A stretch of DNA of 64,000 nt from NCBI RefSeq assembly GCF_001298445.1, contig NZ_CP012036.1, positions 2,235,263 to 2,299,262 on the forward strand. Direction: 5' to 3'. The DNA is from Nostoc piscinale CENA21. GTDB taxonomy: Bacteria; Cyanobacteriota; Cyanobacteriia; Cyanobacteriales; Nostocaceae. Both the position numbers and the translations under genes were made by a program. This document shows positions 15,953 to 25,105 of the stretch, piece after piece. A model generated the notes under the pieces. It did no database searches. It had not been told where the DNA came from and worked only from the letters and a program-made list of their open reading frames with translations. The stretch's first letter is position 1; each line of letters opens with the position of its first letter.

Positions 15953-16734
15953 GGCGTTGCTGAATCACAAGATGAATTATGCGATCGCTATATCCTCGCG
16001 GGGGCTTTGCTCCCGCATTGGAATACAACGATGCTGGAGATAATAAACTAACAATCTAATAGAGAGTTCCAGCATTTCTACTGACTTAGAATAACAAAAA
16101 GTCTTTCTATGTAATCGGGCTAAATAATGTCTTAATCTGCTATTTTCACCTTCTACTCGTGTCATATAAGTTTTACACACAAGATGGTCTTCTTGATTAA
16201 TAAAACATGGATAAACCGGATAGCCATCCGTTACATAAAAATATGAGTTCCACGCTTTAATCCTCTGCCACAACTGTTGAAAAGTTTCTGAACTTCTATC
16301 TCCTAAAACCCATCCTAAAATCCCCGAAGTCTTGTGGTTGACTACACTCCATACCCAAATTTTGTTTTTTTTGACCCGACAAAAGTTTCTAATTCATCAA
16401 TTTCAGTTATTTCAGGTATTTCAGCTGTTTCGGGATGTTCTGGTAACTGACCACCCATTTGTTTCACCCAATAAATTACTGTTGTATGATGTACTTTTTT
16501 TACTCTTTCTATGGCACGGAAACCAGAACCATTAACATACATTTCTAAGCATTCTCGTTTAATTTCGTCACCATAACCCTTTTGATTGTGATATTCAATA
16601 AATTGACGACCACAATCTGCACAAATGTAGTTTTGTTTACCTCTTTGTCTACCGTTCTTACGGATATGAGAGGAATTACAACGCGGACATTCCATGAAGA
16701 TTCACCCTAATTCATATTCTCATTATGCAACGCC
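15953..16734 (-). mobile_element. IS1-family insertion sequence
   Basis: This is a 782-bp element bounded by inverted repeats starting GGCGTTGC (plus strand 15953-15960; complement at 16727-16734), with similarity continuing about 27 bp (GATGAATTA versus ATATGAATTA). It carries the two-frame InsA/InsB transposase. No convincing 8-9 bp target duplication is visible (left flank AAAAAATTT, right flank AAATATTGC), so the element is probably at a rearrangement junction. Its right end interrupts the caspase/nSTAND1 gene. Confidence 0.85.
15977..16695 (-). CDS. IS1-family transposase (InsA + InsB by -1 frameshift)
   Basis: InsA (from ATG 16695) has a zinc-finger start MECPRCNSSHIRKNGR...CADCGRQF and an HTH. 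At the eight-A run (minus strand, 16372-16365) followed by C, a -1 shift fuses it to InsB, giving SKKNKIWVWSVVNHKT and on to YFYVTDGYPVY ... EGENSRLRHYLARLHRKT. Total about 239 residues. The DDE core residues lie in ELETFVG (Asp upstream), TDGYPVY and the E of VEGENSRLRHYLAR. A frameshift at an A-run is normal in IS1, so the transposase is probably intact. Confidence 0.85.
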
Positions 16735-19273
16735 AAATATTGCGCTCACGCACAGCTTCTATTGCTTCTAATAAACTAGATTGAACTTCACTCAAAACTT
16801 GTCCCAGTTGTGACTGACTTTCACCAGTTGTTGCAATTGCTGAAATTAATGGCTCTACATTTGTTGATAGTGGCAGTATGTATTTGATATTTGTACCTTT
16901 TTCTCGCAGATTGGCAATAGTTGCTTGTTCTTTGGCGATGCTTGCTTGTTTGCGAGACTCTAATCCAAAAATTGTTGAAGTAACTGCGCCTATAGCTACC
17001 ACGCCTACAAAAGCAGCAACTGCGCCAAACCTAACCCATTTACTTGTGTTACGTTGCTGGATACTTTTCTGCACAAATTCCGATGCTAGACGCGACAGCA
17101 AACCGAGATCCCCATACTCTTGTAAGTAATTCTCTGCCTCTGCCAATTTTGACCCAGTAAACAGATAATCTTTGGACTTGTTTTTACTTTCCCACTCCTC
17201 TGATGCTGTCTCAATCTTGCGCTCAACGCGGATGGCGGCTCGGTTTTCACTCACCCAAGCACGCAGTCTTGGCCAATGGCGAATCAGTGCTTCATGGGCT
17301 ACATCCACCACTGTCACCGTCTTTTGACTCTCTCCCCGTGCTTGCAGTTCAGATGTGACGACTAATCTGGCATCTGTCAACTTCATCAGCACTTGTTCCA
17401 CCACTTCTGCCGATTGCTGGGGGTTGACTAAATCTGTCTTAAACACCTGTCTGCGGGTGTCTTCTGTTCCTTCTCCCAACTGGGTTAACTCGATGAATAT
17501 CCGTTTAGCAGTCAGTTGTTCTTCTTTAGAGTCGAGCGCATCATAAACTTCATCAGCCCGTTTTTGTAGCGTGCCTTTGACTCCACCAAGTCTGCTATAT
17601 TCTGCCAGAGTTAAGCGATTCACCTCTCGCTTCCGCCACAATTCTGTTAGGGTATATTGCAACAAAGGTAAACTACCAGGGCCTTCCACATCGGCTAACA
17701 TTTGTTCTACAAGTTCCCGTTGCACTTCTAACCCGACTTGATAGGCAGGTTGGGTAATGGCTTGGGTCAACTCCTTTTGATTCATTGGGGTGACAGTAAT
17801 CAGATTGTCTTGAATTTTCTGTGCTAATCCTGCATATTCCTGTTCGGCACATTTGCCAAAGAAATCTGCCCGCATCGTTATTACTACCGTCAACCCAGAA
17901 TTATTTAATGCTCCTAATAAACACTCAAAAAACTGCTGTCGATCGCCTTCATCTTGACAGAGAGTAAAAACTTCTTCAAATTGGTCAATGACGAGAATGA
18001 GACGATGGGAAACTTGATTTTGTAAGGGTAAAGTGTTGGCTTCAGGCTCTAGCTCATGCGGTACTTCTACTGATTGCAATGTGGCTTGAACTAATTCAGT
18101 TAATCCCCTTGCACCCTTGTTGAGTAATTCTTCTGCTGTTTCAAGTTCAGATTTCGGTTTATCTGTCTGTGTTTGGGCATCCTGAACCGGGCGGGAAGTT
18201 ATATTATTTACAAATACTCTAGCTAAACTCTTGAGGGGATGCTCTCCGGGGCGAAAAATCTTGATTACCCATTGGTCACTTCCTCCCAATCTTTTGCCTA
18301 ACTTCAGTTGATGCAGTAAACCTGCCTTGACTACACTAGATTTACCACTTCCAGAAGCCCCGACAACCGCCAAAAAATTCCCTTGCCTAATTTTCTCCAA
18401 CAGCAAATCAGTTAAAGCGGTGCGTCCGTAGAAATATTTCGGGTCTGATTCGTTAAATTCAAAAGCTGCTAAACCCTTGTAAGGACAGAACTCTGCCATT
18501 AAAACAGCACGGTCAATTTTTTCTTTTTGTCCGGTGAGGATAATTTCTCCACCAGTGTTGTGAAAAATGGGACGCTGACGGGCAGTTTTTAGCTGCTGCT
18601 TGATTAAGTCAACCAGGGAGTAGTTTGTCACCCAGCCTTCAGCATGACTTTCAGGTTTAAGTGCTTCTACTAATGCGCCACTCAAAATCCCATGATTGCC
18701 ACTCAACTCTTCATAGGCGACTTCAAATCCACGAGAAGCGGTAATTAAACATCTATCCTTTGTCTCAAAACTGCCAGGATCGGCATCATGGAAACTCAAT
18801 AACTCACCGCTATAACAACAATCTAACCAAACAATTTGCTGACGAACCGGGGAAGATTGTAAGAGTTTGCGTAACCAGTCTAGAGAAAGTCCCCACTGTC
18901 CAATCACAGGACAAGTATCGCTGGCAGCTAAAAAGCCTTCTGTGACTCCACCGATATCTTTGCGTAAACCATGACCCGCAAAAAAGAGCAAGGCTGTATC
19001 CGGAATGCTGCGTCCAGGGAGGTTGAAAAGTTGGACAATAGCTGTTTCTAATTCTTGGAGTGTTAGCTGCTGCTGAGGATCGACAAAGCAAGAACCATCC
19101 TGATTATAAGCTGCTGGTAAACGCTCGACATGGAATTTGCCATAAGTTTCGAGGATTTGGGCTATGGCTTCGGCATCAGTTGCTGGTGCTTTGAGATGCG
19201 GGGGGCGATCGCTAGGTTTTTCTATCAACGTCGGATAACGATTAATCCCGATCACCAATGCTTCTCTTTCCAT
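16712..19273 (-). CDS. Caspase-like peptidase fused to nSTAND1 NTPase, 3' end cut by IS1
   Basis: The N-terminal caspase/metacaspase (C14) domain has the catalytic His in LLFFAGHGLR (about residue 100) and Cys in VWLDCCYSGEL (about 153). An nSTAND1 NTPase starts at CPYKGLAAFEFNESDPKYFYGR, with Walker A GASGSGKSSVVKAG (about 304-315) and Walker B-like LILVIDQFEEVF. A predicted transmembrane helix lies near 744-768 and a coiled region follows. The last residues (NIWRCIMRI) and stop are encoded by the IS1 inverted repeat, so the usual C-terminal region, WD40 repeats in many relatives, is lost. ATG at 19273 preferred; a GTG lies two codons earlier. Such proteins are suspected immunity or cell-death executors. 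Confidence 0.85.
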   Translation of the reverse strand: MEREALVIGINRYPTLIEKPSDRPPHLKAPATDAEAIAQILETYGKFHVERLPAAYNQDGSCFVDPQQQLTLQELETAIVQLFNLPGRSIPDTALLFFAGHGLRKDIGGVTEGFLAASDTCPVIGQWGLSLDWLRKLLQSSPVRQQIVWLDCCYSGELLSFHDADPGSFETKDRCLITASRGFEVAYEELSGNHGILSGALVEALKPESHAEGWVTNYSLVDLIKQQLKTARQRPIFHNTGGEIILTGQKEKIDRAVLMAEFCPYKGLAAFEFNESDPKYFYGRTALTDLLLEKIRQGNFLAVVGASGSGKSSVVKAGLLHQLKLGKRLGGSDQWVIKIFRPGEHPLKSLARVFVNNITSRPVQDAQTQTDKPKSELETAEELLNKGARGLTELVQATLQSVEVPHELEPEANTLPLQNQVSHRLILVIDQFEEVFTLCQDEGDRQQFFECLLGALNNSGLTVVITMRADFFGKCAEQEYAGLAQKIQDNLITVTPMNQKELTQAITQPAYQVGLEVQRELVEQMLADVEGPGSLPLLQYTLTELWRKREVNRLTLAEYSRLGGVKGTLQKRADEVYDALDSKEEQLTAKRIFIELTQLGEGTEDTRRQVFKTDLVNPQQSAEVVEQVLMKLTDARLVVTSELQARGESQKTVTVVDVAHEALIRHWPRLRAWVSENRAAIRVERKIETASEEWESKNKSKDYLFTGSKLAEAENYLQEYGDLGLLSRLASEFVQKSIQQRNTSKWVRFGAVAAFVGVVAIGAVTSTIFGLESRKQASIAKEQATIANLREKGTNIKYILPLSTNVEPLISAIATTGESQSQLGQVLSEVQSSLLEAIEAVRERNIWRCIMRI

Positions 19274-19346
19274 AACCACAAATTAATTTAAGTATTTACG
19301 CTAGGCTAATTAATCATGTAACCAAAAAAACCTAGTAATTTTCCTT

Positions 19347-19826
19347 ATGGAAACTACCAATCTTAACAATACTTTATTAGCTCTGTTACTAGCCCTGAAA
19401 GATTCCGAAACTCCTCTGAGTGATACAGAACAATCCGATTTATCCCAAGTTGCTGAACAACTGTCTGTCAACCCAAAAGCTTGGGAGATACTCATCAAAC
19501 CCCGCTTATTAGCGATGCTCGAAGCTAACGAATCTTTAAATCAACGCTTTCAAGCCGCTAAATCTCTTTTAGATAATTTAGGTGATACCATGCCTCTCAA
19601 TTTACTACCTAGCGAGGCTGAAGTAGAACAAGTTGCACCACAGCAGAAACTTCAACCGATAACCCGTGCTATTCCACAAGTTAGCTCATCAGACTTGAGA
19701 AGCAATGAAATTACCAACATGGCTATCAGGGTTATGGCAACTCCCAATCCTTCTGAAACTGCTAAAAAATTAAGTCGCTTTGAGCAATTTCAACAATTTT
19801 TAAACCAAAATCTTGCACAAAGATAA
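19347..19826 (+). CDS. Uncharacterised 159-residue protein divergent from caspase gene
   Basis: I do not recognise the family. The first ~90 residues are predicted helical (LLALLLALKDSETPLSDTEQ, DLSQVAEQLSVNPKAWEILI), resembling a small helical adaptor; the middle is a flexible Pro/Gln linker (95-130); the end is a short helix (KLSRFEQFQQFLNQNLAQR). It starts 74 bp from the caspase gene in the opposite direction, so they probably share a control region. Divergent pairing suggests a partner or regulator of the caspase (inference only). Confidence 0.6.
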   Translation: METTNLNNTLLALLLALKDSETPLSDTEQSDLSQVAEQLSVNPKAWEILIKPRLLAMLEANESLNQRFQAAKSLLDNLGDTMPLNLLPSEAEVEQVAPQQKLQPITRAIPQVSSSDLRSNEITNMAIRVMATPNPSETAKKLSRFEQFQQFLNQNLAQR

Positions 19827-20134
19827 CCCTATCCTAATTCATCTATATTTGCCTTAACCATAGCAACTTCATTCTCCTTAACCCACCTTTGAATAAGGGG
19901 GGTTAATTCATCCTTTCCCTTGCGTAATTATTAATAGACTACTAAACTAATGGCAAAACATATCATCATGGGTTAAAACTATAACTTATAATCTGTTTCA
20001 ATAAATTTAAGTTCTCAGGGAATCAATTTATTTGTTAGCTGACTAACAAGATAATAGCCTGATGTTTTAACAGATAAAAAAATTATTTATCTGTGTTTAC
20101 CATCCAGAATCCAAAATATAAATTATTTCTTGGA
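19827..20134. other. Spacer with a short palindromic repeat
   Basis: About 300 bp. At 19878-19912 TTAACCCACCTTTG-AATAAGGGGGGTTAA is a shortened copy of the CCCCTTT/AAAGGGG palindrome family seen at 60937-61026 and inside the NB-ARC gene. The rest is AT-rich and without a gene. Confidence 0.45.
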
Positions 20135-21520
20135 ATGACTGACCTTATTTATCCCACCATTGACCTTTTTCTTTATGACTTGAAGTATAGTTTAGGTGAT
20201 ACTCCAGAAGAGATTAAGCATAATCAACAATCTTATTACAATAAAATTCCTGAATATATTCGCCCATTATTATTAGAAAATGAGCAAGATTTTCCAGGCG
20301 AATATGTACATCTTCTCAAAGATGTATACGCACAGACAAAACATCATCATGAACAATATGAAGGCTATTTCTATCCTGTGCTACTCGGTGATAGTTATGG
20401 CTTACTTGTAGAGTGTGCTTTCAAAAATAAAACTAATGCTCAACCTGCTAAATGCTTTGTAGATATCAAAGCCGAAATTGAGCGCATCTTAAATAGTCAA
20501 ACAGCTACTATTGGGCAAACCTGGATGCTCTCTGGCTGGCTACCTCCTGCTCAAACTAAAAGCTCCGAAGAGATTGCCCAAGCTTGTTATCAAGCATTAA
20601 TGCCCGGTTTAGATTGGGAAGGAGATTTACAAGGTCAAGGACACTTTCTCGGAGCAAATATTTTTGAACTAACTCAAAACAATCAACATTTTATTATCAT
20701 AATATATCCCGATGAAGCTACTTTAAACGAATCTGGCAAATTTTATGCTGACTGGATACGGTTATTTTATTATCGGCAAAAAATAGTTTGGGCTTATAGT
20801 CAAAGTCGTCTATTAAAACATTCTCTACAAACTTATTTTACTAAAATTAAAGTTGGAAGTGATGCTATTGAACAAGCTAGAAATAAGGGAAGCGAGTTAA
20901 ATACATTGCATAAAACATTAGTGGATGTGCAAAATACACTCAATGATTATACAAGAGAATTAACTGTTCTTGATTTTCAAGGTGGTACGATTGATATTAA
21001 TTTAAGCAATTATGAAAAACGCTTAGGGAGAATTAAACAAAAGTCTCACAAAATTCAATCAAATCAAGAAACAGAAGTTAAGTTTTTAACAGAGTTTAGT
21101 CAATTAGTTAAAGATAAATATCGCCTACAGATAACTAAAGACTCGGAAAACCTGGAGCGAGGTTTAAAATTACTCTCAGATACCATTAATGCCGTTCGCA
21201 GTCGAGTTGAAGTAGAAAAAGCTGAACGCGATCGCAATTTTCAAAATTTCGTTACCCTCCTAGCTGGAGGATGGGCTTTTGGCTCATTTGTTGCAGGGCT
21301 ACCAGGATTGGGGGAAAAGAATGATAACCCTGTTAGGTCTACCCTAATAAATTTAAGCAATTTAAAATTGAGTGTACCACCAAAGCCAAATGAAAAAGAA
21401 CCCTGGTGGTTAATGCCAACAACTAAAGGTATATATACCCTGAGTGGATTTATTATTGCTATTTTAGTGCTGTTAATTTGGCGACGTTTCTGGAGGCGAT
21501 ACCATTCACCTATAAAGTAG
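20135..21520 (+). CDS. Uncharacterised protein: globular N-domain, coiled coil, C-terminal membrane helices
   Basis: This is about 461 residues from the ATG at 20135 (MTDLIYPTIDLFLYDLKYSL), preferred over a GTG at 20093. The N-terminal ~230 residues are globular and end in a strand HFIIIIYPDE. Residues ~250-380 are strongly coiled-coil (NEL/HKTLVDVQNTLNDYTREL, KAERDRNFQNF). Two hydrophobic segments follow, one weak (FVTLLAGGWAFGSFVAG) and one clear C-terminal helix (GIYTLSGFIIAILVLLIWRRFWRR). The layout recalls CorA-like or other membrane-tethered effectors of STAND/caspase conflict islands. No function assigned; it lies between the caspase module and the Tn7-like genes. Confidence 0.65.
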   Translation: MTDLIYPTIDLFLYDLKYSLGDTPEEIKHNQQSYYNKIPEYIRPLLLENEQDFPGEYVHLLKDVYAQTKHHHEQYEGYFYPVLLGDSYGLLVECAFKNKTNAQPAKCFVDIKAEIERILNSQTATIGQTWMLSGWLPPAQTKSSEEIAQACYQALMPGLDWEGDLQGQGHFLGANIFELTQNNQHFIIIIYPDEATLNESGKFYADWIRLFYYRQKIVWAYSQSRLLKHSLQTYFTKIKVGSDAIEQARNKGSELNTLHKTLVDVQNTLNDYTRELTVLDFQGGTIDINLSNYEKRLGRIKQKSHKIQSNQETEVKFLTEFSQLVKDKYRLQITKDSENLERGLKLLSDTINAVRSRVEVEKAERDRNFQNFVTLLAGGWAFGSFVAGLPGLGEKNDNPVRSTLINLSNLKLSVPPKPNEKEPWWLMPTTKGIYTLSGFIIAILVLLIWRRFWRRYHSPIK

Positions 21521-21608
21521 GAAATTAATTCAAAATATATAGCGATAGATGAAAATATACAAATGCCTTCATTACATCAAAGGAAATTTCTGGTAAAACT
21601 AATTTATA

Positions 21609-22526
21609 TTAGCCCTTCCTCTTAAACTTAACTTTTGGTTCCTTACGTCTGCCAAATTTCTTAGTTAAATTAGCTTGATTGAGTTCAAAATTTGGCTCAT
21701 CTAGCTTCAAGATTGCTATTTTCCGAAGCAAATCATACAAAGGCTCAATCAGTCCAGCAGACTTTAACCGCAAATAAGAAATTGCACTTTCAATTTGCGT
21801 AAGGTTTAATCGACTAGTCTCTGGCAAAAATTTTGCTTCCCAATCTTCCACAACCTCAATTATGTCTTGTTCAGTTAAATTCGGAAACTCGTATGACTCT
21901 AAAAATGAGTCATGAACGCGCACGTATGGAAGGCTTTTCCGTTCTAGAATGTTCTCACTCAAATAGTAAGTTCCAACCAAGATAACGGGGATTCTGAGTT
22001 TTGTGAAAACATCAATTAGCTCGTTAAATGCTTCTAACGTTAGATAATCTGCATTACCGATGACGAGCAATTTTACACCGTATGCTTTAAGACTACCCCA
22101 GGCACGCGATCGCAAATCTCTTAATGCGCCAACATTAGCAAGTGGATGGCCTATTTCTTCCAGAATGGAACAATACAAATCCGTTGGGCCACCATGCTGC
22201 TCAATTTCGGCGTAGATGACAGTCGCAGGAATTTCTAACAGAGTTCCTCTTCGTTTTACGTATTGCGTCCTGTACAGTTGACAGGCCTTTAATAAACCAG
22301 AACCCGTAGCCGATGTCACATAACCACAGAGTTTTGCATCACGCTGATCATCAAGCCAGTCAAACAATTCGGTATCACGGTCTAGAGCAAAATACGTGTT
22401 AGCCTTACCAATCCGCTCAACCTCAGCTTGTAATTGAGGCGATCGCCTCTGTTCCTCAGCAGGTTGAAAACTTGCAGCTACCTGCTGAAATTCTAGATTG
22501 ACATGGGCTAAGTTTGTCTCTGACAT
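21609..22526 (-). CDS. TnsC/TniB-like transposition protein with degenerate Walker motifs
   Basis: This is about 305 residues; the ATG at 22526 (MSETNLAHVNLEF) is preferred over a TTG at 22538. It aligns by eye with TniB/TnsC regulators of Tn7-like and CAST transposons: FDWLDDQRDAKLCGYV, an ILEEI segment, and FTKLRIPVILVGTYYLSENI, like the family's FDKLGIPVILVGTDRL. But Walker A, normally G-x-x-G-x-G-K-T, reads ATGSGLLKAC, and Walker B, normally LIIDEAD, reads LLVIGNAD. It probably cannot hydrolyse ATP. The C-terminus is basic (KFGRRKEPKVKFKRKG). It closes a three-frame operon with TnsB. Confidence 0.78.
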   Translation of the reverse strand: MSETNLAHVNLEFQQVAASFQPAEEQRRSPQLQAEVERIGKANTYFALDRDTELFDWLDDQRDAKLCGYVTSATGSGLLKACQLYRTQYVKRRGTLLEIPATVIYAEIEQHGGPTDLYCSILEEIGHPLANVGALRDLRSRAWGSLKAYGVKLLVIGNADYLTLEAFNELIDVFTKLRIPVILVGTYYLSENILERKSLPYVRVHDSFLESYEFPNLTEQDIIEVVEDWEAKFLPETSRLNLTQIESAISYLRLKSAGLIEPLYDLLRKIAILKLDEPNFELNQANLTKKFGRRKEPKVKFKRKG

Positions 22527-22531
22527 TGCGC

Positions 22532-22903
22532 TTACCAATTATCTTTCATAAATTGATTCCAATCTTTCACACTTACTCTAGGTCTTCTAACTTTAGATGT
22601 TTGACTGGTATCAGGTTTATTCTGTGGAACTTGCTGATCTTTTGAATTTACAATGTTTTGTGAATTTGCATCAAAGGCAGTATTAATCAAACTTTCTTGT
22701 AAAATTGTAACTTCTTCTGGTGCATCATTTTCAGGAAATAATTCGACTACTTTTGATTTATTAGTTTTTACTTCATGTTCTTGTTGAGCTTTCTTCTGGC
22801 GTTCTCTGCGTCTCTGTTTACGAGTTTGCTCAACATCCTCGAATCTAGATAATCGCTCGTTTAATATAGAATAATTATCAACTTCCTTACCATCATCACG
22901 CAA
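22532..22903 (-). CDS. TnsB C-terminal tail frame (split from tnsB)
   Basis: This is 123 codons from a possible TTG at 22903, overlapping the end of tnsB by 8 bp. The composition (basic helix RKQRRRERQKKAQ, then an acidic and disordered tail, ending VSVKDWNQFMKDNW) is what follows the barrel in CAST/Tn7-like TnsB proteins, whose last residues bind TnsC. Dropping one base from the seven-base A/T run at 22904-22910 fuses it in frame to tnsB (KKK-LRDDGKEVDN). It is either a separate overlapping gene or the displaced end of TnsB. Confidence 0.6.
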   Translation of the reverse strand: MRDDGKEVDNYSILNERLSRFEDVEQTRKQRRRERQKKAQQEHEVKTNKSKVVELFPENDAPEEVTILQESLINTAFDANSQNIVNSKDQQVPQNKPDTSQTSKVRRPRVSVKDWNQFMKDNW

Positions 22904-24437
22904 TTTTTTTCTTGATGTAATTCAATTCAGCCAGAGACATTCTTTCTCGTTCACAATCTCTAGCCTGCATAATCCCAAGATATTCTCCTGGCTCACCGTT
23001 AATAGGGCGAGTATAGGCAAGGACTGTTGTAATATTACGCTTGTCATATCTTAAAGAAACTTGTTTACCCTCATACTTTAATAAGCAATCTCCTTGATAT
23101 ACCCAACCCAGAAATTTCACAGAACCGTACTTTTCTACATTCCGTATGGCAGTTTTCATTAAGCAAATATCGAGTTCACGTTCATCGATAAGTTCAGGTT
23201 CTTCTAGTAAAAAACCTGATTTCCATCGCTCAATACGTTTTTGATTTTTTACCCTTGGATAATCATGATGGTTGTAGTGGTCTACAAAATATCTGACTAA
23301 TATTTTCTCTAGCTGATCAAGTGTTATACAAGCAGTTCTTTCAGCTTCTGGAGGACGTTCTTCAACGCTAGAACCAGTGTAACCACCATACAAGGACAAA
23401 ATTTCTTTATTAATTTTGTCAAATATCGATTCAATTAAACCACCAGCTTGGGGAAAAGCACGTAAACGCCTTTTGAAATCCAATTGTAGTGAAATTTGTT
23501 TTAAATGTTCTGACTTAAATTCCTTTGCACGGTCTGTCACTACATATTCAGGAATTCCATAAATCTGCCATGTTTCGTCAAGCTCATATTCTTTCCTATA
23601 ATGCTTTGGCAAAATTGCATGACGCAAAGCCAAACCAACTTCATGAGAGCCAGCAGCTTCAAACCCTAAATGAAAACCTGTAACACAACCAGAATAACTG
23701 TCCATTACCAACGTGATGTATGGACGACCAATAACTTGTTTGTCTTCCTCATCAATTAACAAAATATCTAATTTAGTATGGTCTATCTGCCAAATCTGGT
23801 TGCTGTGAGTAATTTCTAGAATGCCCTCAGTGGTTTGAATAATTTGACCTTCTATGGGTGAACCAGGATGGCGAACTGTCTTATTTTTTTCTTCTAAATA
23901 GGAATTGATTACTTTATATACAGTGACATGAGAAGGGTGCTTTCCTGCTATTAAGTCCTCTCGCACCTGAGAGTATTCTTTAAATTTTTCATCATATTTA
24001 TGTTGTTGCAGTTTTTCTCCCTGAGAGGCTAAAGCTTTTAAATACCCAACAATCTGATGATGATTAATCCGGGAACCTTCTCTATGACCCCATTTATGAA
24101 GGTTCACAATAAAATCATGCCACTGTTTAGAAATACGATATTGTCCCTTATCCTTACGCCCAACAGCTAAAGTTGCAACTCCTACTTGTTCAACTTTTTC
24201 TACCATACGTTTAATAGTTCGAGTGCTTTTACCCAAAGCTTTTACTGCATCTGCGATCGCATCCCTACGAGCCGCCTTATTAGGTGCTTGACGAATAGCG
24301 TCTATTAAGTCCACCTTTTTTAAATATTCTGGAGAATCTTCGTTAACAAGCAGATGCTTTGTTTGCTCTTCCTCTGCTTTTGCTGTCTCTTCAGCCTCAA
24401 ATGCAGGAAAGGCTTGGCTGGTAGTCTTTCTGGGCAT
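22896..24437 (-). CDS. tnsB: TnsB/TniA-type DDE transposase
   Basis: This is about 513 residues from the ATG at 24437 (MPRKTTSQAFPAFE), backed by GGGGGAG upstream; 24467 is also open. N-terminal HTH-like region at about 50-110 (AIADAVKALGKSTRTIKRMV). The rve/DDE core has D in IWQIDHTKLD, D in YVVTDRAKEF and E in QAGGLIESIFDKIN. A Mu-transposase-type C-terminal barrel follows (RYDKRNITTVLAYT). It catalyses 3'-end joining in Tn7-like elements with TnsC and TniQ. The C-terminal tail is in another frame. No TniQ, TnsA, Cas12k or CRISPR is in the window. TnsB-type end repeats lie 130 bp upstream. Confidence 0.82.
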   Translation of the reverse strand: MPRKTTSQAFPAFEAEETAKAEEEQTKHLLVNEDSPEYLKKVDLIDAIRQAPNKAARRDAIADAVKALGKSTRTIKRMVEKVEQVGVATLAVGRKDKGQYRISKQWHDFIVNLHKWGHREGSRINHHQIVGYLKALASQGEKLQQHKYDEKFKEYSQVREDLIAGKHPSHVTVYKVINSYLEEKNKTVRHPGSPIEGQIIQTTEGILEITHSNQIWQIDHTKLDILLIDEEDKQVIGRPYITLVMDSYSGCVTGFHLGFEAAGSHEVGLALRHAILPKHYRKEYELDETWQIYGIPEYVVTDRAKEFKSEHLKQISLQLDFKRRLRAFPQAGGLIESIFDKINKEILSLYGGYTGSSVEERPPEAERTACITLDQLEKILVRYFVDHYNHHDYPRVKNQKRIERWKSGFLLEEPELIDERELDICLMKTAIRNVEKYGSVKFLGWVYQGDCLLKYEGKQVSLRYDKRNITTVLAYTRPINGEPGEYLGIMQARDCERERMSLAELNYIKKKIA

Positions 24438-24564
24438 AAGCTGCTCCCCCCAAAAAAATGACATCATTTAATTTAAAAATTTAGAATTAACTAAGTGGAT
24501 ACAAAAATCGCTAAAAGCCTTAAATAATAAGCTTTTTAGCGATTATTACTTCTGTATGCAAAAT

Positions 24565-24608
24565 GGACAATAATTCTTTAAATTGGACAATAAATATTTA
24601 ATGGACAA
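24565..24608. repeat. Three TnsB-binding-type end repeats (TGGACAAT)
   Basis: ATGGACAATAA, TTGGACAATAA and ATGGACAATTT start near 24563, 24583 and 24602, spaced 20 and 18 bp in the same orientation, upstream of tnsB. This is the pattern of Tn7-like/CAST ends, which carry several short TnsB-binding repeats next to tnsB. A matching opposite end was not found in the window. Confidence 0.65.
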
Positions 24609-25105
24609 TTTATCTGGTAATATATTGCCGATTTTAAACAGATTGCTAGTCTTACCAGTGAAAGCTCTAGTAACCAACACTAAGTCTTTAAGAGTGAATT
24701 AGTCAAATAGATCACAGACACACTTCGATATACTTCCCCAAAGATAGCCACGAGATTGGAGTGATACGAATTTTCAGTCAGGCAGTACAGAAAAGAAACC
24801 AGCAGCAGAATTTATCCTCATAAAATATACTTGTATACACAGTTTTTGACAGCCAGTGGCATCAAAGACTGTTGAGACATAAAATTAGCAGACAGATTCG
24901 GGCTTTTGGGTAAAATTTTTACCGAGCGCAGTTATATTTCTCAACCACGGGCTACTCAACTTTTAGAAGACTTCGGCTTCAATTTTTTTTCCAAGCCTCG
25001 TTGCAATATGAAAAACAAGCATCAGCTTGTTTATGACAAGCTTTTATCCCCTGGATTGAAAGTAGGAATACTGTTTTTACAAGCAACTTAAGTATTAGGT
25101 TATCT
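24609..25105. other. Gene-free stretch right of the Tn7-like end
   Basis: About 500 bp. A 61-codon frame at 24906-25091 has no family features. AACAAGC-ATCA-GCTTGTT (25013-25030) is a clean small hairpin. The transposon terminus, if intact, should lie in the first part, but no certain end sequence was recognised. Confidence 0.4.

Noticed and set aside
24906..25091. 61-codon frame upstream of the TPR-like gene
   Set aside because: No motif, overlaps a hairpin, and lies in the likely promoter region.
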